A stretch of DNA of 64,000 nucleotides from Butyrivibrio sp. X503 (GCF_003625475.1 NZ_RAIQ01000002.1:434001-498000); one strand, 5' to 3'; shown: positions 9,453-19,345, numbered from the stretch's first letter. Notes: generated from the letters alone by a model not told the origin. Numbers and translations: made by a program.

Positions 9453-9674
9453 TTATTCGACTTCTACAAATTCTGCGTCTGCTTTACGAACAGTAAGCTC
9501 GTAGCCTCTGACTGTAAGCTCGATAGGGTCACCAAGAGGCGCTACCTTGCGAACAATTATCTCTGTTCCTTTTGTAAGTCCCATGTCCATAATTCTGCGT
9601 CTTGTAGGACCTTCCCCATGCAGCTTTTTAATAACAGCTGTCTGTCCGATCGCAACATCTCTTAATGTCTTCAT
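9453..9674 (-). CDS. feoA: FeoA-domain protein (second copy, adjacent to feoB)
   Basis: The 73-aa product is a single SH3-like FeoA domain (MKTLRDVAIGQTAVIKKLHG, then RRRIMDMGLTKGTEIIVRKVAPLGDPIEL). FeoA is a cytoplasmic partner of FeoB. The stop is 13 bp before feoB. A GGAGACTTTATTC site precedes the ATG. Confidence 0.93.
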   Translation of the reverse strand: MKTLRDVAIGQTAVIKKLHGEGPTRRRIMDMGLTKGTEIIVRKVAPLGDPIELTVRGYELTVRKADAEFVEVE

Positions 9675-9702
9675 GAATAAAGTCTCCTCTTCTTTATATC
9701 TA

Positions 9703-9912
9703 TTAGATCATAATGCGATTAGCCAAAGTCTTATCAAGAGCAATTCGGCTATCTTTAACATTGATGATCAGATTACCGCCGTTCTTACTTACAATGGTAA
9801 CCGGCTCACCAATGATAAAACCAAGTTCTGCGAGATGCTGACGTGTCTCATCATTACCCGATACATGTTTTATAGAAACAAGTTCACCAATATTTCCCAT
9901 ACTTAAAGGCAT
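9703..9912 (-). CDS. feoA: FeoA-domain protein (first copy)
   Basis: The 69-aa product is a second, diverged FeoA domain (MGNIGELVSIKHVSGNDETR, ELGFIIGEPVTIVSKNGGNLI, KDSRIALDKTLANRIMI). It opens the feo operon with an AAAGGAGATCAAT ribosome site. Tandem FeoA genes before FeoB are common in clostridia; the two copies here share the fold but little sequence, suggesting distinct roles in the complex. Confidence 0.92.
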   Translation of the reverse strand: MPLSMGNIGELVSIKHVSGNDETRQHLAELGFIIGEPVTIVSKNGGNLIINVKDSRIALDKTLANRIMI

Positions 9913-9955
9913 ATTGATCTCCTTTCAAATACATAAAAGATATAATTCATTACCT

Positions 9956-10063
9956 GTTAGCATCGTCTAATAAAATGTTAGTCCTTGCTAACCATGATAA
10001 GAATAGTCTTTTTGAAATTCTTTGTCAATAGATTTTGGCAAATTTTTGTTATTAATAGCTAAC
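9956..10063 (-). promoter_or_regulatory. feo operon promoter with three GTTAG-N6-CTAAC-like palindromes
   Basis: On the minus strand TTGACA (10028-10023) is followed 18 bp later by TATTCT (10004-9999). Palindromes lie at 9956-9971 (GTTAG-N6-CTAAT), 9977-9992 (GTTAG-N6-CTAAC, perfect arms) and 10048-10063 (GTTAT-N6-CTAAC). The first two have centres 21 bp apart, two helical turns, and cover the predicted transcription start. They look like operators of a metal-dependent repressor; which family binds is not shown by the sequence. Confidence 0.6.
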
Positions 10064-10094
10064 AAAATTTCATAGCATTTTCAAGGCTTTGTAA

Positions 10095-10128
10095 GTAAAA
10101 AACACCTCACTTTTAAAAGCGAGGTGTT
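10095..10128 (-). terminator. intrinsic terminator after phoH-family gene
   Basis: AACACCTCGC pairs with GTGAGGTGTT around TTTTAAAA on the minus strand and is followed by a TTTTT run, 38 bp after the stop at 10166. Confidence 0.85.
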
Positions 10129-10165
10129 AGCAAGCACTAATAATATGAAGACTTACACAATAGTA

Positions 10166-11557
10166 TTAGAAGTCTTTTTTATCTCTCATGCGCTCGATGG
10201 CATCCATAGCAAGACGGCTACGCTCACACTCTGAAGCCGATAACGATACCTGCCAGCAGAACGGGCTGCCCTTCATATGCTCGGAGGCATAAGATAATCC
10301 GTTGGTCCTCTCATCAAGGAACGGTCTGTCTATCTGATTGGGATCTCCGAGAAGTATGATCTTGGTATCCTTGCCGGCTCTCGTGATAATACCCTTAGCC
10401 TGCGTAGGTGTCATATTCTGAGCTTCATCAATAATAAGGAAAGTCTTGAGAATAGATCTTCCTCTTATGAAGTTCAGAGCCTCGCACTGTACGATACCTC
10501 TGTCAAAAACTTCATCCGTCTTATCCTGAAGCTCCTTCTCGTCCTTGTATCTTTCTTCCTCGTTGGAATCAATGAGCTGCTCAAGATTATCGATAATGGG
10601 TCGCATAAGCGGTGATATCTTCTCCTGCTCATCGCCGGGAAGAAAGCCTATATCATCATCAAACTGCGAATTGGGTCTGCACACAAGAATCCTTCTGTAC
10701 TCTCCGGTCGGCCGATTTATCATTTTCTCAAGTCCGACAGCAAGTGAATAGAATGTCTTCGCTGTACCCGCCATACCTTTTACGATTACAAGCGGCGCCA
10801 CATCAGCGGGCTGCATAAGCGCTTCCTGTAAAAAGTACTGACCTGCATTTCTCGGTTTAACACCGTAAGGCTGCGATCTTTCAAATTCAAGCTTTTTGAT
10901 GACGCCCTTACTTACTCTGCCCATCTGAGTCTTATTGGTAGACTGATCGGCTCTTACAACTACAAATTCATTCTCGTATAACTCAGGTTCATATCTGTTA
11001 CCGTCTTCATCGCAACAATAAACTTTGCTGACGGGTATGCCTTTTTTCTTGAAATCCTTAAAAATCTCCTCCGGCGCATATACATCGATCCTACCACTGT
11101 ACTGCTCTTGGTGCCCCGCAACCTGCTCGGTTGTGAAATCCTCGGATCTGATATCGATAAGCTGCGCCTTGATACGCATCAGAATATCCTTAGTTACCAG
11201 AACTACCTGTTCTTTCCTACTCTCCGACAATCCCTTACATACCTTAAGTATCCTGTTGTCGGATTTGTGTTCCGCCATATCTTCCGGAAGGACTGTATCC
11301 TTGAAGTTCTTCTCTACTCGAAGACTTCCCCCGTTATCAAGCTTAACACCTGCAACCAGATCGCCTGCTCCCCGAAGCTGTTCGAGGATTCTGATCGCTT
11401 CTCTTACATTGGCTCCTCTCTCGCCCTCATCGCGTTTGTGGGCGTCCAACTCTTCTAAGACTACCAGCGGAAGAACGACCTCGTTATCATCAAAGCACTT
11501 CAAGGCGTGTGGTGCCTGAATCAAAACGTTGGTGTCCAGTACATAGATCTTCTTCAT
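10166..11557 (-). CDS. PIN-domain PhoH-family ATPase (YlaK-like)
   Basis: ATG 11557 follows GGGGGATCTACGC; an earlier in-frame ATG at 11596 lacks a site. The 463-aa product has an N-terminal PIN nuclease domain (KIYVLDTNVLIQAP with the first acidic residue, VVLEELDAHK, and a late VLVTKDILMR) and a C-terminal PhoH ATPase domain (YFLQEALMQP, P-loop region, FLIIDEAQNMTPTQAK Walker B, LGDPNQIDRP sensor). The family is linked to RNA metabolism, and the PIN domain suggests an RNase. The Walker A reads GMAGTAKT rather than GxxGTGKT, with Ala in place of the usual Gly; whether this matters is unknown. Confidence 0.9.
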   Translation of the reverse strand: MKKIYVLDTNVLIQAPHALKCFDDNEVVLPLVVLEELDAHKRDEGERGANVREAIRILEQLRGAGDLVAGVKLDNGGSLRVEKNFKDTVLPEDMAEHKSDNRILKVCKGLSESRKEQVVLVTKDILMRIKAQLIDIRSEDFTTEQVAGHQEQYSGRIDVYAPEEIFKDFKKKGIPVSKVYCCDEDGNRYEPELYENEFVVVRADQSTNKTQMGRVSKGVIKKLEFERSQPYGVKPRNAGQYFLQEALMQPADVAPLVIVKGMAGTAKTFYSLAVGLEKMINRPTGEYRRILVCRPNSQFDDDIGFLPGDEQEKISPLMRPIIDNLEQLIDSNEEERYKDEKELQDKTDEVFDRGIVQCEALNFIRGRSILKTFLIIDEAQNMTPTQAKGIITRAGKDTKIILLGDPNQIDRPFLDERTNGLSYASEHMKGSPFCWQVSLSASECERSRLAMDAIERMRDKKDF

Positions 11558-11645
11558 GCGTAGATCCCCCTGTATATGTATGACTTGTACCTTCATTATA
11601 CCACATCTTGTGGTTTCGCAATATATTTCTTATTGTGTTAAGGGC

Positions 11646-11687
11646 AAAAAAATTCCCCGAATCAATCTTCCGATCATTCGGGGAATT
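11646..11687 (-). terminator. intrinsic terminator after sulP
   Basis: AATTCCCCGAAT and ATTCGGGGAATT form a perfect 12-bp stem (11651-11662 with 11676-11687), followed on the minus strand by TTTTTTT, 21 bp past the stop. Confidence 0.9.
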
Positions 11688-11708
11688 CATACATGTTTAT
11701 TAAATATT

Positions 11709-13355
11709 TTACTGTATTTCTGCGGCTCTCTTAAGCGCTTCGTCGATGTGAGGGAGGAAATTCTCACTTCCGACAAGCTCTACAAAGCCGTCCTTCTTCA
11801 TCGTGTTCATGGGCTGCTCATTTACATGTGAAAAGACAAGCTGAACACCGTTCTTTTTACATCTGTCATAGAGCTGCTCGAATGAATGCATTGCAGTTGC
11901 GTCGATAGCAGGCACACCACGCATACGGATAACAAGAGCCCTGGTAAAGTCCTTAATGCTGATCTCGGCGATCTGCTCGGCATCACCAAAGAACATAGGT
12001 CCGCTGATCTCATAAACGCGAACGTGCTTGGGAATATCCTTAAGATCGGTTCCTTCCGGATCATCCTCGGGATCGAAGTACTTCCATCCTCTTACACGAG
12101 ACTCTTCGCTCATTCTCTTCATGAAAAGGAGGCATGCAAGAACCATACCGATCTCGATGGCAACAACAAGGTCAAATACTACCGTAAGTACAAATGTAAG
12201 AACAAGCACCAAAATATCGCTCTTGGGCGCTGTTTTTACGAGATGTACGAAGGTTCTCCACTGACACATATTATAAGCGACCATGAAAAGAATAGCCGCT
12301 ATAGTAGGCATTGGAATAAGCGCTGCGTAAGGCATAAGCACTACAAGCACAAGAACAAGGCAGATTGAATGGATCATACCTGCGATAGGTGTTCTACCGC
12401 CGTTCTTGATATTTGCTGCCGTACGTGCGATAGCTCCTGTTGCGGGAATACCGCCAAAAAGAGCCGATCCGATGTTACCTGCGCCCTGCGCTACAAGCTC
12501 CATATTGGATCTGTGCTTCGAATCGATCATGCTGTCTGCAACAACACAGGACAAAAGAGATTCGATAGCCGCAAGGATTGCAATTGTAAAGCCGTCTCCC
12601 GCTACGTCTTTTAACAAAGGATAGCTTATTGCGGGAAGTCTGAACGCAGGAAGCTGTCCCTTAATAACATAGAGATCTCCTATCGTATTAACGTGAAGTC
12701 CAAGGAACTTTACCATAAAGATTCCGACTATAACAGCGATAAGAGATCCGGGAATCTTGCTGCTTATCTTGGGCCATACTATCTGAATAACAAGGCAAAC
12801 AACACCTACGATAAGAGCCTGGTAATTTAAAGTTCCGATATTCTTACCGATGGCTTCAATCTTATCCATTGTCTCAACCGTGGCTGTTCCCGCAGGATAA
12901 GTAAGTCCAAGGAAATCCTTTATCTGTCCTATAAGGATGGTTACTGCGATACCGGCTGTAAATCCTGTTGTGATCGTATACGGAATAAATTTGATAAGTG
13001 ATCCGAGTTTAAATACACCCATCAGTATCAGAAGGATTCCTGCAAATACAGTTGCAAGAGCAAGTCCTTCCATTCCCTTTGTGGCTACAATGCCCGCAAC
13101 GATTGTTGCAAAAGCTGCTGTAGGTCCGGCTATCTGTACTCTGCTTCCTCCGAGGAAGGAAATAATAAAGCCGGCAACGATAGCCGTGTACAGACCTTCT
13201 TCAGGCCCAACACCCGATGCAAGCGCAAGTGCAATTGAAAGCGGAAGTGCGATTATCGCAACTATGATTCCGGATACAAGGTCCTGCGCGAATTGTTTAC
13301 CGTTATAGCCTTTTAAAACGGTAAATAGCATTGGTTTAAGTTTTTCATTTTCCAT
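11709..13355 (-). CDS. SulP-family inorganic anion transporter with STAS domain
   Basis: ATG 13355 follows AGGGAGAATATT; the longer open frame to 13430 has no site and runs through the opp terminator. The 548-aa product has the SLC26/SulP core (LVSGIIVAIIALPLSIALALASG motif split over the first helix, then about 11-13 hydrophobic helices) and a C-terminal STAS domain (about residues 430-545, YEISGPMFFGDAEQ, RMRGVPAIDATAMHSFEQL). Substrate is likely sulfate, bicarbonate or another anion and cannot be set. Only about 28 bp separate it from the opp terminator, so its promoter is unclear. Confidence 0.93.
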   Translation of the reverse strand: MENEKLKPMLFTVLKGYNGKQFAQDLVSGIIVAIIALPLSIALALASGVGPEEGLYTAIVAGFIISFLGGSRVQIAGPTAAFATIVAGIVATKGMEGLALATVFAGILLILMGVFKLGSLIKFIPYTITTGFTAGIAVTILIGQIKDFLGLTYPAGTATVETMDKIEAIGKNIGTLNYQALIVGVVCLVIQIVWPKISSKIPGSLIAVIVGIFMVKFLGLHVNTIGDLYVIKGQLPAFRLPAISYPLLKDVAGDGFTIAILAAIESLLSCVVADSMIDSKHRSNMELVAQGAGNIGSALFGGIPATGAIARTAANIKNGGRTPIAGMIHSICLVLVLVVLMPYAALIPMPTIAAILFMVAYNMCQWRTFVHLVKTAPKSDILVLVLTFVLTVVFDLVVAIEIGMVLACLLFMKRMSEESRVRGWKYFDPEDDPEGTDLKDIPKHVRVYEISGPMFFGDAEQIAEISIKDFTRALVIRMRGVPAIDATAMHSFEQLYDRCKKNGVQLVFSHVNEQPMNTMKKDGFVELVGSENFLPHIDEALKRAAEIQ

Positions 13356-13382
13356 AATATTCTCCCTGATAACATTCTCCGT

Positions 13383-13414
13383 AAAAACGCCGCCCCGGAA
13401 CCTCCGGGGCGACG
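13383..13414 (-). terminator. intrinsic terminator after opp operon
   Basis: CGTCGCCCCGG pairs with CCGGGGCGGCG (11 bp, one wobble) with a five-base loop and is followed by TTTTTA on the minus strand, about 30 bp past the oppA stop. Confidence 0.92.
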
Positions 13415-13444
13415 CCATGATGTCATACACAAGAAGTATAACTA

Positions 13445-15235
13445 TTATTTATTGATTGTGCAATACATGAAATACTTAAAGCCGAGAGGAGTTGTAAAGA
13501 ATCCGTCTACGCTGTCGTCGATCATGTAAAGATCTGTGTAGTAATAGATAGGGCAAATTGTGCCTGTTGACATAAGAAGATCCTCAGCCTTGTGCATAAG
13601 AGCATATCTTGTGTTAGCATCTGTGCATGTCTTGATGTCGCTGATAACAACGTCATAAGTCTCAGCCCAAGTTCCGTTCTCAACCTTTGTATCATAGCCA
13701 AGGTCTGTAAGGTCAATGCTGTAAGCCTTAACTGCCTCATTGTCACCCTTACCGAGCTGAACATCGTTATTTCCTGAAACTGTTGTCCACATATCAAGGA
13801 AAGAAATAGGATCGTTGTAATCTCCGAGCCATCCGTTACGTGCTACAGAGAAGTCACCGTTCTTTCTTGTCTCAAGGAATGTAGCCCACTCCTGATTCTC
13901 AAGACTCATGTTGATACCTATCTGAGCGAAATTAGACTGGATAGCCTCAGCGATTGCCTTATGTCCCTCGTTTGTATTGTAGAGGTATATAAGTGAAGGC
14001 ATATCTGTGAACTTTCCTGAAGCCTCATCAAATGTGTAGTACTTCTTGAGTACTTCTTTAGCTTCTTCCCAAGTCTTTTCATATGCTTCTTTAGATACAT
14101 CAAAGTATCCTGTATAGTCGTTATTTCCTGCATTCTTATAGAATTCAGTTCCGTCAGCGTCTGTAAGACCCATAGCGACGAATGAAGAAGCGGGAACCTG
14201 TCCGCCCTGTGATACCTCTTCAACAATGTAGTTTCTGTCTACAAGAAGGTTGATCGCGTTTCTGATCTCAGCCTCTGCAAGAGCCTTCTCTGTGCCCTCA
14301 AGGTCACTGTTTGGAAGAAGGTCTTCATTTACATTCCAGCAAAGATAATATGTACCAACATTACCAACGATAACGAACTCCTGAGGATAATCCTTCTTAA
14401 GAGCAGGAATCTCGTTTGTAGGTACATCATCAATGAACTGCCAATCGCCGTTCTTGAAGTTGGCAAGGTCATTATTTACATCGTCTGAAAGATAGAAGTT
14501 GATAGCAGGCATTGTAACCTTATCTGCATCAACATAGTCATCTCTCTTTCTAAGTGTAAGATAAGAGTTGTGCTTCCAGCTCTCAATTGTGTAAGCACCG
14601 TTGCAGATCATTGTCTTAGGCTCTGTTGCCCAAGCTTCGTTAGCTACAACATCCTCACGTACAGGCTTGTATGTAGGGAATGCCATAAGCTCGTTCCAGT
14701 AAGGAACCTGGTTCTTAAGTGTTACAACAAGTGTCTTGTCATCGGGAGCCTGAACGTTAAGTGTCTCATCACCCTTAGCATCATCAGCCCACATTTCATC
14801 ATATCCGTCGATTACATCAAACATGTAACCGTAATCTGCTGCTGTTGCAGGTGACGCAGCACGGTTCCAAGCAAATACGAAATCGCCTGCTGTTACAGCC
14901 TTACCGTCAGACCAAGTAAGACCGTCCTTAAGTGTATAAGTATAAGTTACTGTTCCGTCAGGATTCTCAACACCCTCAGTAAACTCTGTGATGCAATCGG
15001 GAGCAAGTACGCTCTCACCGTTTGCGCCCTCTTCCCAAGTAGCAAGACCTGCGAAAAGGTGATTGATAACGATACCGCAATCTACAGCTGACTGAAGTGC
15101 AGGATCAAGTGTTGCCGGCTCGGATGCGATACATACGTTGATTCCATCCTCTGCAGGGCCCTTTTTAGCGCCGCAGGCAACAAGGCTCAGTACCATTGTC
15201 ATTGCAAGAAGTACTGAAAATAACTTCTTTTTCAT
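13445..15235 (-). CDS. oppA: oligopeptide ABC transporter substrate-binding lipoprotein
   Basis: The 596-aa lipoprotein (MKKKLFSVLLAMTMVLSLVA, then Cys) belongs to solute-binding protein family 5. Family features are EPATLDPALQS at the mature N-terminus, YTYTLKDGLTWSDGKAVTAGDFVFAWNRA (in parts), and VARNGWLGDYNDPISFLDMW near the C-terminus. It delivers oligopeptides to the OppBC permease outside the membrane. It is the last gene of the oppBCDFA cluster, 42 bp after oppF, which allows extra expression control. AAGGAGG precedes the start. Confidence 0.95.
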   Translation of the reverse strand: MKKKLFSVLLAMTMVLSLVACGAKKGPAEDGINVCIASEPATLDPALQSAVDCGIVINHLFAGLATWEEGANGESVLAPDCITEFTEGVENPDGTVTYTYTLKDGLTWSDGKAVTAGDFVFAWNRAASPATAADYGYMFDVIDGYDEMWADDAKGDETLNVQAPDDKTLVVTLKNQVPYWNELMAFPTYKPVREDVVANEAWATEPKTMICNGAYTIESWKHNSYLTLRKRDDYVDADKVTMPAINFYLSDDVNNDLANFKNGDWQFIDDVPTNEIPALKKDYPQEFVIVGNVGTYYLCWNVNEDLLPNSDLEGTEKALAEAEIRNAINLLVDRNYIVEEVSQGGQVPASSFVAMGLTDADGTEFYKNAGNNDYTGYFDVSKEAYEKTWEEAKEVLKKYYTFDEASGKFTDMPSLIYLYNTNEGHKAIAEAIQSNFAQIGINMSLENQEWATFLETRKNGDFSVARNGWLGDYNDPISFLDMWTTVSGNNDVQLGKGDNEAVKAYSIDLTDLGYDTKVENGTWAETYDVVISDIKTCTDANTRYALMHKAEDLLMSTGTICPIYYYTDLYMIDDSVDGFFTTPLGFKYFMYCTINK

Positions 15236-15277
15236 AATTTTCCTCCTTATTATGAATTATGAGTTGTGATTTATCAT

Positions 15278-16267
15278 TCAGTTGGCGTCTTCCATGTGAT
15301 GACACGCAACAAAGTGACCTTTGCTTACCTCTTTAAACTCTGGCATGCACTCTGCACAATCAGCCTTTGCATAAGGGCATCTCGTACGGAAAGGACATCC
15401 CGAAGGAGCATTAAGAGGACTGGGTATATCACCGGACAATACAATACGCTGATTGGCTCTTGCGATCTTGGGGTCCGGAACGGGTACTGCGGAAAGAAGT
15501 GATTTGCTGTAAGGATGAAGCGGATTATTGTAAATCTCATCAGCATCCGCAAGCTCTACCATCTTACCCAAGTACATTACTGCGATTCTGTCACTGATGT
15601 GACGCACAACCAAAAGGTCATGTGCTATAAACAAATATGTAAGACCAAGCTTATCCTGAAGCTCATCAAACATATTGATAACCTGCGCCTGAATGGAAAC
15701 GTCAAGAGCCGATACGGGCTCGTCACAAACTATAAATTCAGGATTGACGGCAAGAGATCTTGCGATACCGATACGCTGTCTCTGTCCGCCGGAAAATTCA
15801 TGTGCATATCTGGAAGCATGCTCAGAGTTAAGTCCAACATATCCCATAAGTTCAAGGATACGCTCTCTGCGCTCTTCCTTAGTCTTGTAAAGCTTATGTA
15901 TGTCAAGCGGCTCGCCGATAATATCGGAAACCGTCATTCTCGGATTAAGTGATGAATAAGGATCCTGGAAAACCATTGTGGCTTTTTTACGGAACTCTTT
16001 TATATCCTCTTTGGTCTTAATAAGTTTGCCGTCATACCAGATCTCACCGGATGTGGGCTTATAAAGATTAAGAATAGTACGTCCGACGGTTGTCTTTCCG
16101 CAGCCTGATTCTCCTACAAGACCCAATGTCTCACCTTTTTTGATGGTAAAAGAGACATCGTCAACCGCCTTAAGAGGCTTGGTCTTGAAAAATCCTACGT
16201 TAATATCAAAGTATTCTTTTAAGTGCTTTATCTCAAGGAGATTCTTTTCGTTATTATTTGTACTCAT
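15278..16267 (-). CDS. oppF: oligopeptide ABC transporter ATP-binding protein
   Basis: The 329-aa ATPase has Walker [14 protein letters not shown]-loop [12 protein letters not shown], signature [16 protein letters not shown], Walker [13 protein letters not shown] and the switch His in IAHDL. The C-terminal peptide-transporter extension has four Cys ([20 protein letters not shown]), known in OppD/F proteins to bind an Fe-S cluster or metal. Its start overlaps the oppD stop by 4 bp (ATGA-type coupling). Confidence 0.96.
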   Translation of the reverse strand: MSTNNNEKNLLEIKHLKEYFDINVGFFKTKPLKAVDDVSFTIKKGETLGLVGESGCGKTTVGRTILNLYKPTSGEIWYDGKLIKTKEDIKEFRKKATMVFQDPYSSLNPRMTVSDIIGEPLDIHKLYKTKEERRERILELMGYVGLNSEHASRYAHEFSGGQRQRIGIARSLAVNPEFIVCDEPVSALDVSIQAQVINMFDELQDKLGLTYLFIAHDLLVVRHISDRIAVMYLGKMVELADADEIYNNPLHPYSKSLLSAVPVPDPKIARANQRIVLSGDIPSPLNAPSGCPFRTRCPYAKADCAECMPEFKEVSKGHFVACHHMEDAN

Positions 16268-17253
16268 GACCTCTCACCGCCTTCCATCTGCTTTTTGACA
16301 TTCATCCAACAGCCTGCGGCGTGGTCGTCATTTATCTGCATACGCTCTGCTCTCTCACGAAGACATATCTTCATTGCAGCATCGCATCTGGGTGCGAAAG
16401 GACATCCTTTCGGCATATTGAGAAGGTCGATGGGTGTTCCGCTGATAGGCTCAAGCTTCTTACCATCTTTTCCCTCTGTAGGAATAGAACGAAGAAGACC
16501 CTTTGTATATTCGTGACAAGGATTGTAGAAGATCTCATCCGCTGTTCCCTGCTCACAGATAGAACCTGCATACATTACGATAACTTCATCGCACATCTGA
16601 GCAACAACACCAAGATCGTGTGTGATCATGATGATAGCCATTCCGAGCTCTTCCTGAAGTGATTTCATAAGATCAAGGATCTGTGCCTGAATAGTAACGT
16701 CAAGCGCTGTTGTGGGCTCATCCGCGATAAGGATATCGGGTTCACATGCAAGCGCCATAGCGATCATAACCCTCTGTCTCATACCGCCTGAAAACTCGTG
16801 CGGATACTGATCCATACGCTTCTCGGGCTCGTTTACATTAACAAGTTTGAGCATCTCGATCGCACGCTCTTTTGCCTGCTCTTTATTTCTTCCTGTATGG
16901 AGTAAAATTGCCTCCATAAGCTGATGACCGATTGTATATGTAGGGTTAAGGCTGGTCATGGGATCCTGGAAAATAATCGAAACCTTATTTCCTCTTACCG
17001 TCTTCATGACTTTCTCGCCTGAATTAACAAGCTCCTGACCGTCAAGCTTTATAGAACCTGAAACGATCTTACCTGTTCCCGCAAGAATCTGCATGATCGA
17101 ATAAGCCGTAACCGACTTACCTGAGCCTGACTCTCCTACTATTCCAAGGACTTTGCCTCTGTCCAAATTAAAAGATATTCCGTTAACTGCCTTGACCTCT
17201 CCCGCATCTGTAAAGAAAGAGGTGTGCAGATCTCTGACTTCCAATAAACTCAT
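16264..17253 (-). CDS. oppD: oligopeptide ABC transporter ATP-binding protein
   Basis: The 329-aa ATPase shows Walker [17 protein letters not shown]-loop [13 protein letters not shown], signature [16 protein letters not shown], Walker [13 protein letters not shown] and switch His in MITHDL. The C-terminal Cys-rich extension is present ([20 protein letters not shown]). It pairs with OppF to power import. The ribosome site is weak (AGATTTAAATATG), and translation may depend on the upstream oppC by proximity (40 bp). Confidence 0.96.
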   Translation of the reverse strand: MSLLEVRDLHTSFFTDAGEVKAVNGISFNLDRGKVLGIVGESGSGKSVTAYSIMQILAGTGKIVSGSIKLDGQELVNSGEKVMKTVRGNKVSIIFQDPMTSLNPTYTIGHQLMEAILLHTGRNKEQAKERAIEMLKLVNVNEPEKRMDQYPHEFSGGMRQRVMIAMALACEPDILIADEPTTALDVTIQAQILDLMKSLQEELGMAIIMITHDLGVVAQMCDEVIVMYAGSICEQGTADEIFYNPCHEYTKGLLRSIPTEGKDGKKLEPISGTPIDLLNMPKGCPFAPRCDAAMKICLRERAERMQINDDHAAGCWMNVKKQMEGGERS

Positions 17254-17293
17254 ATTTAAATCTCCATCTGTTTTCTCTTATAAAAAATGTCTA

Positions 17294-18352
17294 TCAAGTA
17301 TCAAGCTTAGGATCAAACGCATCGCGTAGTCCGTCGCCGAAAAGGTTAAGAGACAAAACGATGAGTGAAATAACAAGTGCAGGGATCACCAATCCCAAAG
17401 GATACGATGAAACACCGTTAAGCGCGTCACTTGCAAGAGATCCAAGCGAAGGCATCGGTGCATTAACACCAAGTCCAAGGAATGAGAGGTAACTCTCTGT
17501 GAATATGGCACTTGGAATCTGAAGCGCTGTAGAAATAATAATTACCGAAAAGCAGTTGGGAATAAGATGTTTAATAATGATCCACTTTCCTTTTGCTCCG
17601 GCTGCCTGAGAAGCAAGTACATACTCCTGTTCACGCAGTGAAAGGATCTGTCCTCTGATAAGTCTTGCCATTGATACCCAGTAAAGAACACCGAATACTA
17701 TAAACAAACTGATGATGTTCGAACCGATCTTGGCAAGTGCCGTTCCGTCAAGCGCTCCCTCCATTACGACCTTAAGGACGGATGAAAGAAGGATAACCAT
17801 AAGCATATCCGGAAGTGAATATATGATATCGACTATTCTCATTATGATAAGGTCGACTCTTCCTCCCGCATAACCTGCGACAGAACCGATCGTCATACCT
17901 ATAATAAGAACTATGATGCTGGCAAAAAAGCCAACTGCGAGTGAAATACGTGTTCCGTAAACAACACGAATGAAATAATCTCTGCCCTGATTATCTGTTC
18001 CGAAGATATGAGGAACAACCTTCTCTCCGGAAGCTATTAAAGCCTGCTCTGTCTTACTGTACTCAAAAGGACTGAGATATTTAAAAGAATTGTCTGTAGC
18101 CTTACCCGGCTGCATTCCAAGCATCTGCTCATATGAATAAGGCCAGAACATCGGCACGAAAATAGCTGCCAATGTGATAAATAATATAATAAAGAAACAA
18201 GTTGTAGCAACCTTGTTCTTGAGAAGTCTCTTTACGCTGTCTTTAAAAAATGTAGATGAAGGACGCATCTGCACCATATACTCTTTTTCAGAGTCTGTGG
18301 CAGGAATAAAATCGTCCATATTAACCTGTGCACTGAAAATTTTCTTGTCCAT
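17294..18352 (-). CDS. oppC: oligopeptide ABC transporter permease
   Basis: The 352-aa permease has an N-terminal cytoplasmic segment (residues 1-40), a first transmembrane helix (VATTCFFIILFITLAAIFVP), a large extracytoplasmic loop and five further helices. The EAA loop contacting the ATPase reads AAGAKGKWIIIKHLIPN. The C-terminal motif NLFGDGLRDAFDPKL is typical of OppC/DppC. It lies 18 bp after oppB in one operon. Confidence 0.95.
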   Translation of the reverse strand: MDKKIFSAQVNMDDFIPATDSEKEYMVQMRPSSTFFKDSVKRLLKNKVATTCFFIILFITLAAIFVPMFWPYSYEQMLGMQPGKATDNSFKYLSPFEYSKTEQALIASGEKVVPHIFGTDNQGRDYFIRVVYGTRISLAVGFFASIIVLIIGMTIGSVAGYAGGRVDLIIMRIVDIIYSLPDMLMVILLSSVLKVVMEGALDGTALAKIGSNIISLFIVFGVLYWVSMARLIRGQILSLREQEYVLASQAAGAKGKWIIIKHLIPNCFSVIIISTALQIPSAIFTESYLSFLGLGVNAPMPSLGSLASDALNGVSSYPLGLVIPALVISLIVLSLNLFGDGLRDAFDPKLDT

Positions 18353-18370
18353 TTATATTTACTCTCCCAA

Positions 18371-19300
18371 TTATTCTAAAGTGATACGAGGATCCACAAC
18401 CTTATACATGATGTCGCCGATAAGGTTCATGATTACGATGAGGGCCGCAAGTACAATTGTTGTGCCCATTACAAGCGGATAGTCACGTCCCGTAATGCTG
18501 TTAACGAAAGCTCTTCCGATTCCGGGAACCGCGAAGATCTGTTCAACAACGAGGGAGCCTGTAACGATACCGGCAAGCATCGGTCCAAAGTATGTGATAA
18601 CCGGGATAAGTGAATTTTTAAGTGCGTGTCCGAAAATAATCTTTGTTCCTGAAACGCCTTTTGCCTTGGCTGTTCTTATATAATCCTGTCCCAAAACTTC
18701 AAGCATTGAAGATCTTGTAAGTCTTGTGATATAAGCCATCGGATAAAGCGAAAGCGTTACAACGGGAAGGAAAAGTCCGTTTCTTGCTGCTCCGTTAGCC
18801 GGGAACATCTTAAGATTAATAGAAAATATTATAAGAAGGAACGATCCCATGATAAATGAAGGCATTGATACGAATGCTGTTGTCATTACCATAATGATCC
18901 TGTCAACGAGTTTGTTTCTGCGAAGTGCTGCAAAAGATCCGAGAACAACTCCGAAGATAAGAGCGATGAACGCTGCAAGGATACCGAGCTTGGCAGAAGT
19001 CTTCATTCCGTCAAGGATTATACCGTTTACATTGCGTCCTCTCTGCTTTAATGAAGGACCGAAGTCAAAATGCAGACATATGTCCTTAAGATATGTAAGA
19101 TACTGAGTTCCTAAAGGTTTGTCCAAACCATACTTAGCTTCCATAGCTGCCATAACCTGTTTGGTTACAGCCTTTTCCCCTGTGAATGGGCCTCCCGGTA
19201 CTGCGTGCATAACGAAAAAGGTAACTGTGATAACTACCCATATTGTAACGATTGCAAGCAATACTCTCTTTACAATGTACATTAGTGTCTTAGTATTCAT
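18371..19300 (-). CDS. oppB: oligopeptide ABC transporter permease
   Basis: ATG 19300 follows GTTGGAGAGACT and the family start MNTKTLMYIVKRVLL; the open frame extends further upstream without a site. The 309-aa permease has six helices, the OppB N-terminal motif FFVMHAVPGGPF, and the EAA loop TAKAKGVSGTKIIFGHALKNS. First gene of oppBCDFA. Two candidate promoters and a terminator-like hairpin precede it (see 19346-19560). Confidence 0.95.
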   Translation of the reverse strand: MNTKTLMYIVKRVLLAIVTIWVVITVTFFVMHAVPGGPFTGEKAVTKQVMAAMEAKYGLDKPLGTQYLTYLKDICLHFDFGPSLKQRGRNVNGIILDGMKTSAKLGILAAFIALIFGVVLGSFAALRRNKLVDRIIMVMTTAFVSMPSFIMGSFLLIIFSINLKMFPANGAARNGLFLPVVTLSLYPMAYITRLTRSSMLEVLGQDYIRTAKAKGVSGTKIIFGHALKNSLIPVITYFGPMLAGIVTGSLVVEQIFAVPGIGRAFVNSITGRDYPLVMGTTIVLAALIVIMNLIGDIMYKVVDPRITLE

Positions 19301-19345
19301 AGTCTCTCCAACCTGTTTAGAATTTATGTTATCGGCTATAAGTTT

